From Jacaranda mimosifolia (Eukaryota > Streptophyta > Magnoliopsida > Lamiales > Bignoniaceae), in the NCBI GenBank assembly GCA_018894105.1, contig CM032129.1:16618968-16682967 (forward strand): a DNA stretch of 64,000 bases. Direction: 5' to 3'. Below, piece after piece: positions 35,961 through 47,871 of the stretch; position 1 is the stretch's first letter, and each line of letters opens with the position of its first letter. Made by a program: the position numbers and the translations under genes. The notes under the pieces were generated by a model that did not search any database, was not told where the DNA came from, and worked only from the letters and a program-made list of their open reading frames with translations.

Positions 35961-37250
35961 CTGAACATTTCGGATTGCTTCTTGATCCAGTGGAACCTTC
36001 TTAGAGGTTGTGTGTAAGGCTCGTTAATATTTATTTATTTCTACCACTTGTGGGATTTGATGATCGTCTTGAACTTCATCAAGTTCAACAACAACGCCAT
36101 TTCTATCCAATAGAAAATCCTTTTCCAAAAAGGTGGCGTTCCTCAAAACAAACACCTTTGCCCCAAGGGATCATGAAAGTAATAACCTAAAAACTCTCTT
36201 GAGTATCCCAAAAACTTGCATAAGATGGATCTACTATCCAACTTGTCTCCCACTGTCTCGTCTCAGACAAGTAGGAGACCCCCAAACCCTTAGGTAGTGG
36301 TAAGAGGGTGCTTAGCCAAACCACATCTCATGCGATGTTTTTGGCACCAACTTTGAAGGTACTACATTTAGTAACTTCACCGTCGTTTCTAAGGCGTATC
36401 CCCAAAAAGATATGGGCACATCGAAAAAGCTCATCATGGAATGTACCATGTCCAACAAGGTATGGTTTCTCCTTTCAGCTACTTCATTGTGTTAGGGTGT
36501 GCCGGGTGGAGTCTGTTGAGAAAGAATCTCATTCTCCTTTAGATAACCAAAGAATTTAGTACTTAAGTATTCTCCCATTCTATCTAATCGAAGAGCTTTA
36601 ATACTATGTGCCAATTGATTTTCCACTTCATTCCTATACTCTTTGAACTTTTCAAAGGTTTTGGACTTGCACTTCATAAGATACATATGTCTAAAGTGAC
36701 TATAGTCATCAGTGAAGGTGATGAAGTAGGAATAGCCTCCTTTCGTACTAACTCTTAGTGGGTCACAAACATCTATACGGATCAAATCCAAAGGACTTGT
36801 GAAGTGCTCCAATTCTCCTACAAAATGAGCCTTGGTCATTTTTCCCTTCAAACAAGTTTCACAAGTAGGAAAGTCGTCAATGTCACAAACTTTTAGTACT
36901 TTAAGAGCTTCTTACTTGTTCACATATTATTTTTAGAGATATGACCAAGTCTTGCATGCCAAAGAATGACATCTTCTTGGTTATCTAACTTTCTTACTTT
37001 GTTGAAAGTGCAATAGTGATGGTTGGGAATCCAATGTGTACAATCCTTTGTCAAGTGTATCATAAACAACTAAAGAACCCATTCTTTAATGCCTTCAATT
37101 TTCTAGTTGATATAGAAGGATCAAATCTTTCGCTATCTAAAACGGGAATTAAGATAATATTCTTAACAATATATGGTACATTATAAAAAAGGTCTAATAC
37201 AGGTATGGAATTTCCTAAATGTAACTTATTATACGCCTTCGGCTTTGGTC
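35961..37250 (-). pseudogene. Ty1/copia integrase remnant (copy E4)
   Basis: The 36492-36851 frame is the best preserved integrase core in the window: GKMTKAHFVGE, LIRIDVCDPLRVS, YFITFTDDYSHF, and RLDRMGEYLSTKF, so the three acidic DDE positions (Asp, Asp, Glu) are all present, ending SQQTPPGTP. The zinc region (36850-37010) and protease side are frameshifted. The linker towards RT (35961-36490) is patchy. Confidence 0.8.
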
Positions 37251-38127
37251 ACAACTCGTGCTTCTTAGCCACGGCAGTGGATCATATCCACATCACTTAG
37301 ATTCATTCTTCTTTCTATTTTTTATAACTTACAAAGATAAGAATCACATGCGATATCATATATCCATGAGGAAAAATTTATCCTTAAATGTACTTCAATA
37401 AAGTACATACCTTCTTGAGGGTTGCAAGGCATTCCTTGCAATACCACTTCTAATGGCCTATTATCCACTATTTCCTCTATAATCTTCTTGACTCCATCAG
37501 ATACCTTTAATAGTTGTTTTCACTTAGAGGAATAACGTTTTTTTTTCTTTTAACTCATTTTCTAGCACCCCTAGGGCCCATAAACTTGGAGGAGGAAACA
37601 AGTGTCAAAGGTTTTCCCTTGTCATGGTACTCTAATTTCCCTTTGATCAATGAAATTCAGTGAGGATGTGAGGATCAAATCCTCATGGAGATCAGTGTCC
37701 ATTACTACGTCCAAGTTGAAAAAAAACTTCTCTAGGCCTAATCATCTTTAGACCATAGTCGATGACACATGACTTCATATCCATCCTAGCTTGAAAAATC
37801 TCCTTTGATGACATGAACTTCTCGTGCCTCATTTACTTTAAAAATCTTGTAAACTTTAATCAAAATACTATTCATGTGTCCTTGAGACTTTTTAAGGTTT
37901 TGTAGATTCCATCATGAGACTAAGGGGTAGGATGATCCTAAACCCAATTCGTGAACTTTTCACGTGTCTCTTGATCTACAATAATCCCATGGGATTAGAA
38001 GCACCTTGATATAGGACATATATCCATTTCTAGGAATGTAGAATGATTTTTGAGGTTAAGTGAATCGTGGAAGTAAGGCCCGATTGGTTTATTATTTCCA
38101 AAAAATGTTGAGTGGTTTATTAGCAAT
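37251..38127 (-). pseudogene. Ty1/copia Gag-protease remnant (copy E4)
   Basis: The most decayed gag here. The N-terminal codons can be placed at 38127 (ATT-GCT-AAT-AAA, i.e. IANKPLNIFW against the family's MAKNPLNAIL). The PR region near 37330-37400 and the knuckle near 37430-37480 are only suggested by alignment with E1/E2. No long frame survives. Confidence 0.6.
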
Positions 38128-39992
38128 TTTGAGATTTCACAAATCCTCAAAGGAAAAAAAAGAGAATACAAGCATGGGATTGAATTTTGATATTGAAAAC
38201 ATGTTCATGGTCTTTCAAGCATGGTTTTCTCCCACTGTTTTATCAAACCCTTCACCCCCTAGAAGAACTCAAGAAATTTCATTTCGTAGTGAGAATCAAA
38301 ATCCAAGGACTTGCAAGTGAACCTACAACTCGTGAGACATCCACAAACAATTGAAAATTAAGCAACTTTTGCTAATTACATCTCATACAACTCTTGATAT
38401 ATTTTGCCTCAGTTTTCATGTAGACCCACAGCTCGTGAGATATCCACATTACTAGTATTTCGTCAAACCTACCAATCAAACTTCGACTCAAGATAGGCCT
38501 ACATCATCTCACGACTAGTGTGCCAATGCATGGGCATTCTCAAATCAATGATGCATCTCACTAAGTATATGGTCACAACTTTCCACTATGAGTATGACCC
38601 ACGACTCGTGAGACATCACACAAACAATGGTAGCATCATCATGCCACATACTATTGATAGAAGGCATGGATTAATTAAAACTCTTTTAATTTGTATCCAT
38701 CTTGACTTAATATTTTAAAGCACTTGCACATTCCAATTGGAGGGTTTTTATTTGCAAAGATCTCATCATTTTATCTTCTTATTTAGGTTCTCTATATCTT
38801 AATCATGCATCTCATACATCAATAAGACATGGAAAGCATAAATAAGTAAATGCGCCTAGCATGCTCCTAGGATGGGATGACCATGAGCCTTAACCAAGTG
38901 GTTCACTTAGAGCCCTAGGTGCAGCACCTAGTTGATTTTAGGTGGGTTGATTAAATCTAGCTATTACATGAGTGTATCCCATCCATACATTCATGGGTCT
39001 TCATGCCTCCAATGGTCTTCTTTACTCCTTATAACATTTAAGAAATGTTATAAAATCAATATTAAAGGCTCATGATCATCCCCATTCATTCATTATCCAT
39101 TCAACACTTAAATGAATAATAAATAAATCAAACTGACATTGAATTCCATCAATTAAATGCTAATTATATTAACAAATAATTGGTCATGCAAAAACAATCA
39201 TAACATTTGTGCATCATATTTTTGCCACAATTGGAATCAACTTTAGCAAGTTTTAAAAGCAATAAAAAATGTCCAACACATTTTTGAGACCTTGCACAAC
39301 ACTTGTGCATCCATTATTTTTGTTTCAAATAAGTTTGGTCACTAAAGGAACCAAAAGAAAAGCTCAAAACTCATCCCAAACCCAGTCGGGTCCTGTTGGC
39401 CGAGGTTTGCACACTGCTGGGCAGCAGCTTTCGGCTATTGCCCTGCTATATGTTGCCAAGTGCTGGCAGCTCCTTTGTTGTTGGGGTCATGAGCAAGTCA
39501 AGCCATTTTTGGCTCTACTTTTTTGTACCAAGAATTTCAGAACAACTTCTAAACATCAAAACACACAATACGGTTGAAAATTTCATATTAAAACACCTTT
39601 TAAAATTGAAAATATCAAGTGCTCAATGATGCTTGAAAAACAAGTTTAATCAAGAATCATATTCTTCAAAAATCTCCAATTATATCCAATCTTACAAGAC
39701 CCAAAAATGACCAAAACAACTTAAGGTCATTCAGAACATGCTATATCAACATATAACACCCACCAATGCCAAATCAAAATTCAACATTAGGCAAAATGAA
39801 TTAAAACATACTCATCACATGATTTAACATTTACAGCACATAAAAGCATGATTTAATCCATTAATCAAGGAGCCACAAACAAGATCGTCCATAACCTCCA
39901 ACCCATAACATGGATTAAGCATATGGTGATATTGATCAATTCTTCACAACAACCAATCATGCAAGCAAAATCCAAATCCATGCATGAATAAG
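38128..39992 (-). mobile_element. Copia leader (copy E4)
   Basis: About 1.87 kb. It carries the four-fold palindromic repeat at 38318, 38424, 38510 and 38596 (acccacgactcgtgagacatc form) and a GC-rich patch at 39380-39490, where a 102-residue plus-strand frame (39269-39577) is a by-product. Confidence 0.75.
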
Positions 39993-40004
39993 GCTCTGAT
40001 ACCA
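39993..40004 (-). promoter_or_regulatory. Primer binding site (iMet), copy E4
   Basis: GCTCTGATACCA, exact complement of the iMet primer site, two bases from the LTR end at 40007. Confidence 0.9.
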
Positions 40005-40006
40005 TT

Positions 40007-41993
40007 TGTAGGTGTGTATGGAACTAGGATTCAGATTTAATGAGGGAAATACCTTGATGAAACCGAAAATCAAGGAGCAAGAGAAAACACTCTTCAACTC
40101 TTGAAGCTATCTCCTCACTGGCGCAGTAGGAACACCAATAGATTTCCCCAAGTTAAACACCTCCTTTTGAGCTGAAAATTTTACTGCACTCCTTCAACAC
40201 CTTGAAGATACTACAGTCAAAATTTGGGCTCAATCAGAACAAAATAAATCCTCCCAAAACTCAATGCAAATGGTTGCCAGGAACAGCTTCAACAAGAGCA
40301 AATAGCAACCCAAACATATTGTCTCTAACGATATTGTCCACACACCAAATGGATGGACCTTTTCTCTACAAAAATGGCTGAAGATATTTGCAGAGAAATG
40401 AAGGAAAGAAGGCCAAGAATGGATCGGGAGGATGAAGGAGGTTGGAGAGATTTGTGGAGATTCTAACTATTAGATGCCTGCTACCAAGTTTGTTGTTTGG
40501 AGAATAATGCATACCTTGCACAATTAATAGGAGGAAGACGTGTGGTCACACACCATCTTCAGGGAGGGCATGCCACATATCCATGCCAAGGTAGCCACTA
40601 ACAATTAGTGTTGATGTGAATTTGAATGTCATTGGAGTTTGCATTTCATCTAATGAAATGTCTTCCAAGTGAATTCTAATTCCATATTAAATAAACCCTT
40701 TATTTAATAATATTCTCATTAATAAACTCTCCAATTTTAATTAAATTAAACTCTTTAATTTAATTAATAATCCTCTGACTTAACTCTTAAGTCAAGTGCT
40801 TAACTCTTTAATCTAGTCAAAATTAATTTAACTCTTAAATTAATTTGACCAATTGATAGTCATGAGGCATCAATTAATTAAATCCTAATTAATTGATTTT
40901 AATTTAACTCTTAAATTGACCAAGCCAAAAAATGACTCCAATTTTCAACTCCTTCAAAACAGATCAAGATGAATTTTCTAAAACTTGGAAAATTCTGCTT
41001 CCTTCAATAGTTCATTCAATTTAGCTTTTGTGTGTAACCCATTAGGTACTACCATTCATTGAACATGGGCTCACAACCCATTAGGTTCTACCATTTAATT
41101 TAATTAATTAATTCTTAACTTAACTCTTAAGTCAACTAGCTTAACTCTTTAAGTTAACTTGACCTATTGATGATCATGTGGCATCAAATAATTAACTCCT
41201 TAATTATTGGTCTAATTTAACTCCTTAAATTTGTTGATCAATTTAACACTTAAATTAATCAAGCTAAAATGACCTCAATATTCTATCACCCTAAAATGGG
41301 TCTCTAGGGAAAAAAAATTCTAACACTTAGAAAGCTCCTCCATTAGTTAGGAAATGTAATTGGCTTTTGTGTGTGACCCGATAGGCTCTACCATTCATTG
41401 AAAATGGGCTCAAAACTCCTTGTGATTTTTGAATATCGTATATTCATTTTAGTTTAAACTCCTTTAAACTAATCGACTTAATTCAAGTAATCTTCATTAA
41501 TTGAGGAGTGACCAATCTCCATGGTCGATGTCCAACCTCAAGCCCATGGATCCTAACTAATTGGCCAAAATAAATGCTCTTGGAGAACTATTTTAACATT
41601 ACGTGTACTATGCAAATACGATCATTTCATCTCTTATCTCCATGAAAGAAGCCCAGTGCAAGATATTAGTCAGCTCTCTAATAGCCTCGATCTATGCTTC
41701 CATTCTCAATGTTCGATTCTCTTAGTGACCACATCTTTGGATACATCTTTCCAAATTGTCACATCACCTTACACAAGGATTTCTTGGAATCAATCATTAT
41801 AGATTGCATAGAAGATGCACTCGCCCTTCACAAAAGCGAGGAGTCTGATTACATCTTGGATCTCACAAAACTCAATGTCTAGTACCTCATGCCCAATCTC
41901 AACCCGAGTAGCCTGCTAAGTGGCCAAGGAAGAGTCAAAGCATAAGAACCGAACACAAGGTTACCATGGATCCTCAAGTTAAAGGACCAATAA
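40007..41993 (-). mobile_element. 5' LTR of copia copy E4, left part
   Basis: Matches 32188-34040 but contains an extra block at about 41092-41540 that is closer to LTR1/LTR2 than to its own partner LTR. The hairpin array is consequently present twice (40780-40930 and 41110-41260). Its single promoter segment (40525-40580) lacks the TATA run. It is interrupted at 41993 by the gypsy element and resumes at 51222. Confidence 0.8.
41989..41993. other. Target site duplication AATAA (left)
   Basis: Five bases before the gypsy LTR start; repeated at 51217-51221. Confidence 0.9.
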
Positions 41994-43928
41994 TGTAACA
42001 CCTCTAAAATTTGGTAATTTTTGGAAAATAAAGATTTAGAAAATCAAGGAATTAGTTGATCGGATTTTAGGGCTCAAAAAATAATAAAAAAATTTAATTG
42101 CTAGAATTTTGGATATTTTAGGGTCAAATTGCAAATAAGCAAGACTTGATTGGATCACTTTTAGGAATTTTGGGGTTTGCATGGAATTATTTTAGGTTAA
42201 GTGGGTGGAATTGAGGCACTAACTAGTCTAAGGGTTGAATTAAAAGTGCTCAATTTTTTGGAGGACCCAATTGAAAGTTGACTAAAATATTTGGGGGTTA
42301 ATCTGTAAAGATAGAAAATCCAATTCTATAAATTAGCAATTTGAAATCCCCCCCTCCCAATTCTTTCTTTTTTCCCAACCGAACACCCTCAACCCCTTCA
42401 TCGGCGACTTCTCCGGCAACACCCCGAAACACCAAACTAAGCCAACCACCATCTTTCTCTTCTCACGACGAGCATGCCAATACCACACACACACAAACAC
42501 ATGCGGATGCCAAAATGGTGGATGACCAAAAATGAGGAATGGCAGAGCTCAATGGGTTCCACTTTTCGGAAATGATTTGATGTGACCAAGGACTAGGCTT
42601 CTAGCCCTCAACTCAAGGAACACGCCAGTAACTTCAGATTTTAGAATGGACCACCGATAGCGAGAGGTGGTGCAGTAGTTTTCAGGCAAAAATTGAACCT
42701 CAATTCAATGGATAACTAAAAAATTGATTGAGGGGTTCGATTCATGAAGCTGAGATGCTTTTGTTGACGGTGCCAGTGACCATCTCCGACGACAGATGGC
42801 GGCTAGTGGCAGCGACAGGATAGGATCTTTGTATTGTCGCAAGGAATACATGCATAGGAACTAATCGTGCAAATTATACTCCGATAAGAATATATTGGGT
42901 AAAAATGAGAATCGAGTTTAAATTGTATGCATGTGTATGTATATACCTTTCAATTCATGCGATACAATATACTAACAGAAGAATACATGACCTAATTGAA
43001 CAAATTGAGACATGCATGTATACCATAGGCCAACTAAGTCGGAATTTATACTATTGTGTCATAATCTTGGGATTAATCGAATTAATCGGAAGAGAAAAAC
43101 CCTAATTTTATAGATTTTAGATTTAAGTGACAATAATTGGATTATTAAGATGATTGGCTGATTATTAACGATTTAGAACTGATGAACCCTAAAACTATCG
43201 TATTAGCCGAGCAGTAGTTATTTTAGACTGCTAATGGCATAACTGTAATTATTTAGGATTATTAGAGTTGAATGGGGAATTTGACTGTGATATGGTATTC
43301 TGCTTAGGTGACAAAGAAGTGTATCCTACTGACCAATAGATTTTTGATGGTGGATTGCCCTATTTTTGAGATTATGGAGTGAGGGTCTGCCAATCTGGCA
43401 CTTCTTATACTTATCAATTATCTTGATAAACCCCTATGAGGGTTGATATTGACTTGATTATCGCACTCTGTTATTTGTTGTACTCCTGTGAGGTTCTACC
43501 AATTGGTTCTTGTTTTATATAAGCTTATTCCATAGCTATCGTTGAACCCGATTAAGTTCAACTGATCTAATACCAGTTTTGATTTTCTATATTGTTGCTA
43601 TTAATTATCGAACCCTGTGAGTTTGCTTGATTTGAACCCTGGAAGGTTTCCCAAAACTCTTGTCAGTATTCTGTATCGCTAGATTACCTGTTACTGTCTT
43701 GTTATCTGTAACGTTATCTGTTGCCTTACCAGTAACCTGTTTATACGTTACAATGTTAAGTGGTCACGTTGGCTAGTATGACTTGATATTGTATTGCCTT
43801 GTCAAAATTTATGTATTGTCTTCAATTATTCTATACTGTTATGGTTGCCTCGTAAGCACACCTGTTTAACTGGTATCAATGGTGCCCCATACGATCAGTA
43901 TATCCGTCTGCACAAGTTGTTTCCAGTT

Positions 43929-44039
43929 GTTAAGCTTAGGACGAGCCATTATGTGGATCCCAGCTGTTAAGCTCAGGATGAGCCGTTATGTGGTTCCCAA
44001 CTATTTAGCTCGAGACATTTCGATACGTTTAACTAGCTG
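43929..44039 (+). repeat. 37-bp minisatellite, three units
   Basis: Units start at 43929, 43966 and 44003 (core gttaagctYaggaYgagcc). The other LTR has five. Confidence 0.85.
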
Positions 44040-44315
44040 ACTGACTGATTGACTAACTAATTGATTGATTGACTGAATAACTGATCGACTGACTGTCTGA
44101 CTCTGAATGACTTATTGATTTTTTGATTGATTGATTGACTGAAAAACTGATCAATCAACTGTCTAACAAACTTATTAATCGACTAATTGATTGACTAAAT
44201 GATTGATCGACTGACTGTCTGACTGATCGAATGACCAACTGATTGATTGACAGATAGATCAATTGACTAATCGGCCAACTGACCATCAGACTGACTAACT
44301 AACTGACCTATATAG
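44036..44315 (+). repeat. GACT/GATT tetranucleotide-rich tract
   Basis: Nearly continuous run of gact, gatt, aact and gtct words, mirrored in the other LTR at 50035-50275. Confidence 0.85.
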
Positions 44316-45243
44316 AAGAATCTGATATGCATGTCTTGTTCTGGTTTGTGGGATGGCATGTGAGATTTGGATTGATTATTCTAACTATATCTAATTCTTT
44401 GTGGATTGTTCATAGAGCAATAAGGAAAAAGAGATTCATATTTGCTTATCTTGTTATATCCAAAAATGTTCATGTTTAGTTGTTTACCTATGATCTATTG
44501 GGTTTATTCTTCCTCGACAGATCCCTACTGCCTACTATTTCGATTATCCCTCACTAAGTCATTTGGACTTACCCCTGTAGTTCTTTGAATTTCTCAGCTA
44601 GGGATAAGTGAAGAGCTTGAACTCCAAACTTGGACTGGCGAACACATTTTATAATGGAAAACATTTGTATATGCTTATGGGTACTTTTGGACATTTTGCA
44701 TACCCGAAGATGTTGTGATATGTTAAGTCTAGATAGAACATCTGCAGGGTGTGTTTACATTATGGAATATTATAGGATCAGTATGGTTTGTATATATATT
44801 TTGTTAAGGTTTGCTTAAGATGAAAACCACTGTTGTATCTAATAGCAGAACAGGTGTTTGCAACTGTTATGGGATCAATCGTATGTTAAGTTATAATTTT
44901 GTGATGTTGTGATATGATAGGATGAGATTAAGGTCTATGGCATGTATGAATTGTGTTACTTATGTCAATATTTTGGTTCTGACTATTGTGGGATTATTAG
45001 CATGAATTATGGCACTCTGATATTATGATGTTAATTTTGTAGCATGATGTGAGTTGATGATCATTGTTGATATTGTGGTTATTGGAGATTTTTAAAAAAA
45101 TTTATGGGCCTATTGAGTATGATGTTTGCATGCTATAAGGATTTCTGAAGGGATTATTAATTGTATTTTATAGATTCAATTTAAGTCTGCACTGGAGTGG
45201 CGCCTCAGCTTAGGTTTTATCCCGAGTGGGTGTGCCATAGGCG

Positions 45244-45256
45244 TGGTATCAGAGCC
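45244..45256 (+). promoter_or_regulatory. Primer binding site (iMet), gypsy
   Basis: TGGTATCAGAGCC, an exact iMet-type site, four bases after the LTR end (spacer ggcg). Confidence 0.95.
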
Positions 45257-45544
45257 TAGGTTTGACAATGACCTAGGCATTTGGATATTATTAGGATTTG
45301 TGACTGACCTTTTGTTTAGGATAGTTAAGTATGAATTTTCGATGTTTCTGGTGTATTGGAAAGTGATTCAAGGATTTAAGGTGAATTTGATCAGTTGACG
45401 TTAGTGAGATAAGTTTGCTTACTACAGGATGCCTATCGGATTCTGTCATATATTGTAGAATGATTAGACTTGTATGTCTATGAGTCTGATTTGATCTTAT
45501 CTAATTCTTTCTTTTCTTTATTCGTAGAAGCTTGGTAGAGTTGG

Positions 45545-46680
45545 TTGAATTGATAGCTTCGCAAGGAAGTTTGGGTACACCTGTTCCATCTAGAACTGGT
45601 CAATAGGGAAGACCTCTTGGGCAAAGGGTCTTTAACCTACGAGCTCCCAGGCAGGAACCATTGCCTACCTACAATCGATGCCGAACGAGGAAGTTTCCCT
45701 AACTCCTTCGATGGATCAACCCGCCATAGATCCCCTGACAAAGCTTGATCCTCAAGAAAGATAGAGACACAGGCAACCTGACCACCAACCAGTAGATAGA
45801 GTAGGGATAGCATAAGCAGTTGTGGAAGACCAAGCTCTGGAGTAATTTCTTCGTTTCAATCCCCTGAAATTCTTGGGAAAACCTGATGATAGAAAAGCCA
45901 AGGAATGGATCGAGAGTTTAGAGAATATTTTTGAGATACTACATTATTCAAATTAGCGGAGGGTTCGATTCGCCATGTTTCTTTTGAAGGGTTCCACCTG
46001 AAGTTAGTGGAAGATAATTAATCAAAGATGGATGGCTAAAGGAACCCGCCGAACTTGGGAGAATTTCACTCGAGCCTTCATCAGTAAATTTATGCCAGAA
46101 GTGGTGAAGCCAGCATGAGAAAGAGAGTTTATGGACCTTGTACAGGGGGCATAATCTGTAAGTCAGTACGAGGCAGCTTTTAGCCGATTAATACAATATG
46201 CTCCCTACATACAAAATGATGAAGGTCGACGGGCACGACAATTCATACAAAGGCTGCGGCCAGAGCTTAGGAAAGGCTTAGCCACTTGTGATTTGCCAAA
46301 TCTCAATCTGGCAGTAAGCAGGACACTGTATCTTAAGTCAGAGCTATAGGAAATCCGAAAGATTAAGGATAATGGACACAAGGAAAAGATACGCTTCAAG
46401 GGACAAAGTGATATCAAAAGAAAGCAATCGAGACTTTTGGTTGAAAGTACTACCCAATAAGCCCCTTAAGCTAGTGAGACTATAAACTTAGCTCAATAAA
46501 TAGCTCGAAAACAATATGGATTTTGTGGGGGATTTAACCATGAGAAGTTTGGATGTCGGAAAAAGCATGGTAAGTGTATAGGTTGCGGTAGCAACCAATA
46601 CTTCCTGAAAGATTACCCTAAAAGGAAAGGCCTAACACCTACACGAAAAAGAAAGCAGATAGCGGAAGCTAGCGGAGACA
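45545..46680 (+). pseudogene. Ty3/gypsy Gag remnant
   Basis: A Retrotrans_gag domain is readable from about 45850 (FLGKPDDRKAKEWIESLE, then WENFTRAFISKFMPE, and QYEAAFSRLIQYAPY to about 46205). An arginine-rich stretch with RQFIQRLRPELRKGL follows. A zinc-knuckle region at about 46515-46620 (YGFCGGFNHEKFGC and GKCIGCGSN) is decayed. Several in-frame stops (for example at about 45955, 46000 and 46120). The 46205-46417 minus-strand frame is its shadow. Confidence 0.85.
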
Positions 46681-47170
46681 GAATATACGAGCTTGTGCAT
46701 ATGCCCTGATAGGAGAAGAAGCACCAGACCCTACTGAGATGGCAGGAGGTATGATTTCTAATTCTGAAAATTATGATAATGCCATATATGATCATGGTGT
46801 TTTACATTCTTTCATACCTATTGTATTTCCTCGAACTAAATATACGACTTAAGATTAGGGATTATTGCATAGAAGTGAGCTCATTGCTTCCCTTACCCCA
46901 CATAAAAGCATTATTTGACCTTCTACAGGGACAAGAATCTTCTCAAAGCTGGAGTTGAAGCAAGGGTACTACCAGCTGAAGGCCAGAAAAGACCACGTAC
47001 AGTACTTACACATGATTCTCAGAACCCTAAGAGAGAGCATCAGTTGTATGCAAAATATAGCAAGTTCAGACCTTGAATAGAATGTGGCTTTTCTTGGACA
47101 TATCATATCCCAAGATAGGGTAGAGGTTGATTCCCCTAAGAAGTAGTCAACTAGAAGAGACCAGAAGACA
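46681..47170 (+). pseudogene. Ty3/gypsy protease and reverse transcriptase remnant
   Basis: Protease: RAYALIGEEAPDPTEMAGG, then AIYDHGVLHSF (about 46775-46810), which corresponds to the family's LFD-x-GATHSF, so the active-site D-S/T-G is lost. RT: FSKLELKQGYYQLK (about 46935-46980) jumps straight to DHVQYLHMILRTLRE and HQLYAKYSKFRP (about 46990-47075), then FLGHIISQDRVEVDSPKK. The palm core with the catalytic YxDD between the two blocks is missing, a clean internal deletion at about 46985. Confidence 0.85.
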
Positions 47171-47560
47171 TAACAAAAGTTCATAATTTTTTGTGTCTTG
47201 TCAGCTAGTAATGAAGAGTTGTACAACACTTTTCTAAAATAGCTGATGCATTGACTAATTAACTCAGAAAGGTCAACTATTTGACCATAATGAGAGTCAA
47301 AACAGGAGACAACACTGATGGATGGAAATTTTAGAGGATTACGATTTCTTCATCACCTATCACCCAAAAAGGCAAATGTAATAGCTAATACCTTGTGCCG
47401 AAGGGCTGAAATGGCTCACTTATTGGTAGCAAAAGCATCAAAAAGCCTAAGAATAGGTGCTAAGCTGAAATTAATACAGCAAAGTAGGAATTGCAGAGAT
47501 AAATGCAATCCGAATCATAGGTTGAAATGTGATAAGCCCGACGCCAAAGATATATGAATG
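47171..47560 (+). pseudogene. Ty3/gypsy RNase H remnant
   Basis: Begins with a connection-like segment (IADALTN...LRKVNYL type, about 47235-47290), then skips most of RNase H to its end: [36 protein letters not shown], readable across 47318-47557 with one frameshift. This corresponds to the conserved DYD...YHPGKANVVADALSR end of gypsy RNase H. Confidence 0.8.
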
Positions 47561-47574
47561 TTAAAACTAAAAGA

Positions 47575-47815
47575 AAATGTTGGAAGTTCTGGAGAGTTTG
47601 AGTTCAATACAAACCAAGGTATTCTTAAGTTCCATAAATGAGATATGTGTGCCGGAAGGAATGAATGAGAAATTGTTGGATAGGGCACACAAACTAAGAT
47701 ACGCGATGCATCTGAAAGGCATGAGAATGTACTGGGACTTGAAGAAGCAATTTTGGCATAAAGTAATGAAAAGATAATGTAGATCGACTGACTGAATCTA
47801 CTTATTATCCGCCAG
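47575..47815 (+). pseudogene. Ty3/gypsy integrase N-terminus, core deleted
   Basis: The 66-residue frame 47577-47777 is the zinc-binding start of integrase: EICVPEGMNEKLLDRAHKLR, then YAMHLKGMRMYWDLKKQFWH. After it, VDRLTESTYYPPVG (about 47775-47820) is the beginning of the catalytic core (family form VDRLTKSAHFLPV). The sequence then goes directly to the end of the internal domain. The remaining core (DDE) and any chromodomain are deleted. Confidence 0.85.
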
Positions 47816-47856
47816 TTGGAATAGTACTCAGATGAGAATCTGGGGACCAAATTCTT

Positions 47857-47871
47857 TTAAAGGGGGAGGAG
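47857..47871 (+). promoter_or_regulatory. Polypurine tract of gypsy element
   Basis: Purine tract aaaagggggaggag directly before the 3' LTR start at 47872. Confidence 0.9.

Larger units (their letters stand above)
41994..45239 (+). mobile_element. 5' LTR of gypsy element
   Basis: A 3246-bp LTR, TGTAACACC...GCCATA (the last CA decayed to TA). Contains three 37-bp units (43929-44039), a GACT/GATT-rich tract (44036-44315), palindromes such as AACCC CTATGA GGGTT (43429-43444), and the conserved 3' end CTCAGCTTAGG. Small open frames inside (42341-42535, 42905-43105, 44630-44818) have no recognisable motif. Confidence 0.9.

Noticed and set aside
39269..39577. 102-residue plus-strand frame
   Set aside because: Shadow in the GC-rich variable patch of a copia leader; absent from the homologous leaders.
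42905..43105. Similar small open frames in both gypsy LTRs (42905-43105 and 48790-48996)
   Set aside because: They resemble each other because the LTRs are duplicates; no motif, and the substitutions do not look protein-conserving enough to claim a gene.
44630..44818. 62-residue frame in the gypsy 5' LTR
   Set aside because: The homologous stretch of the 3' LTR (about 50610-50780) shows no corresponding frame.
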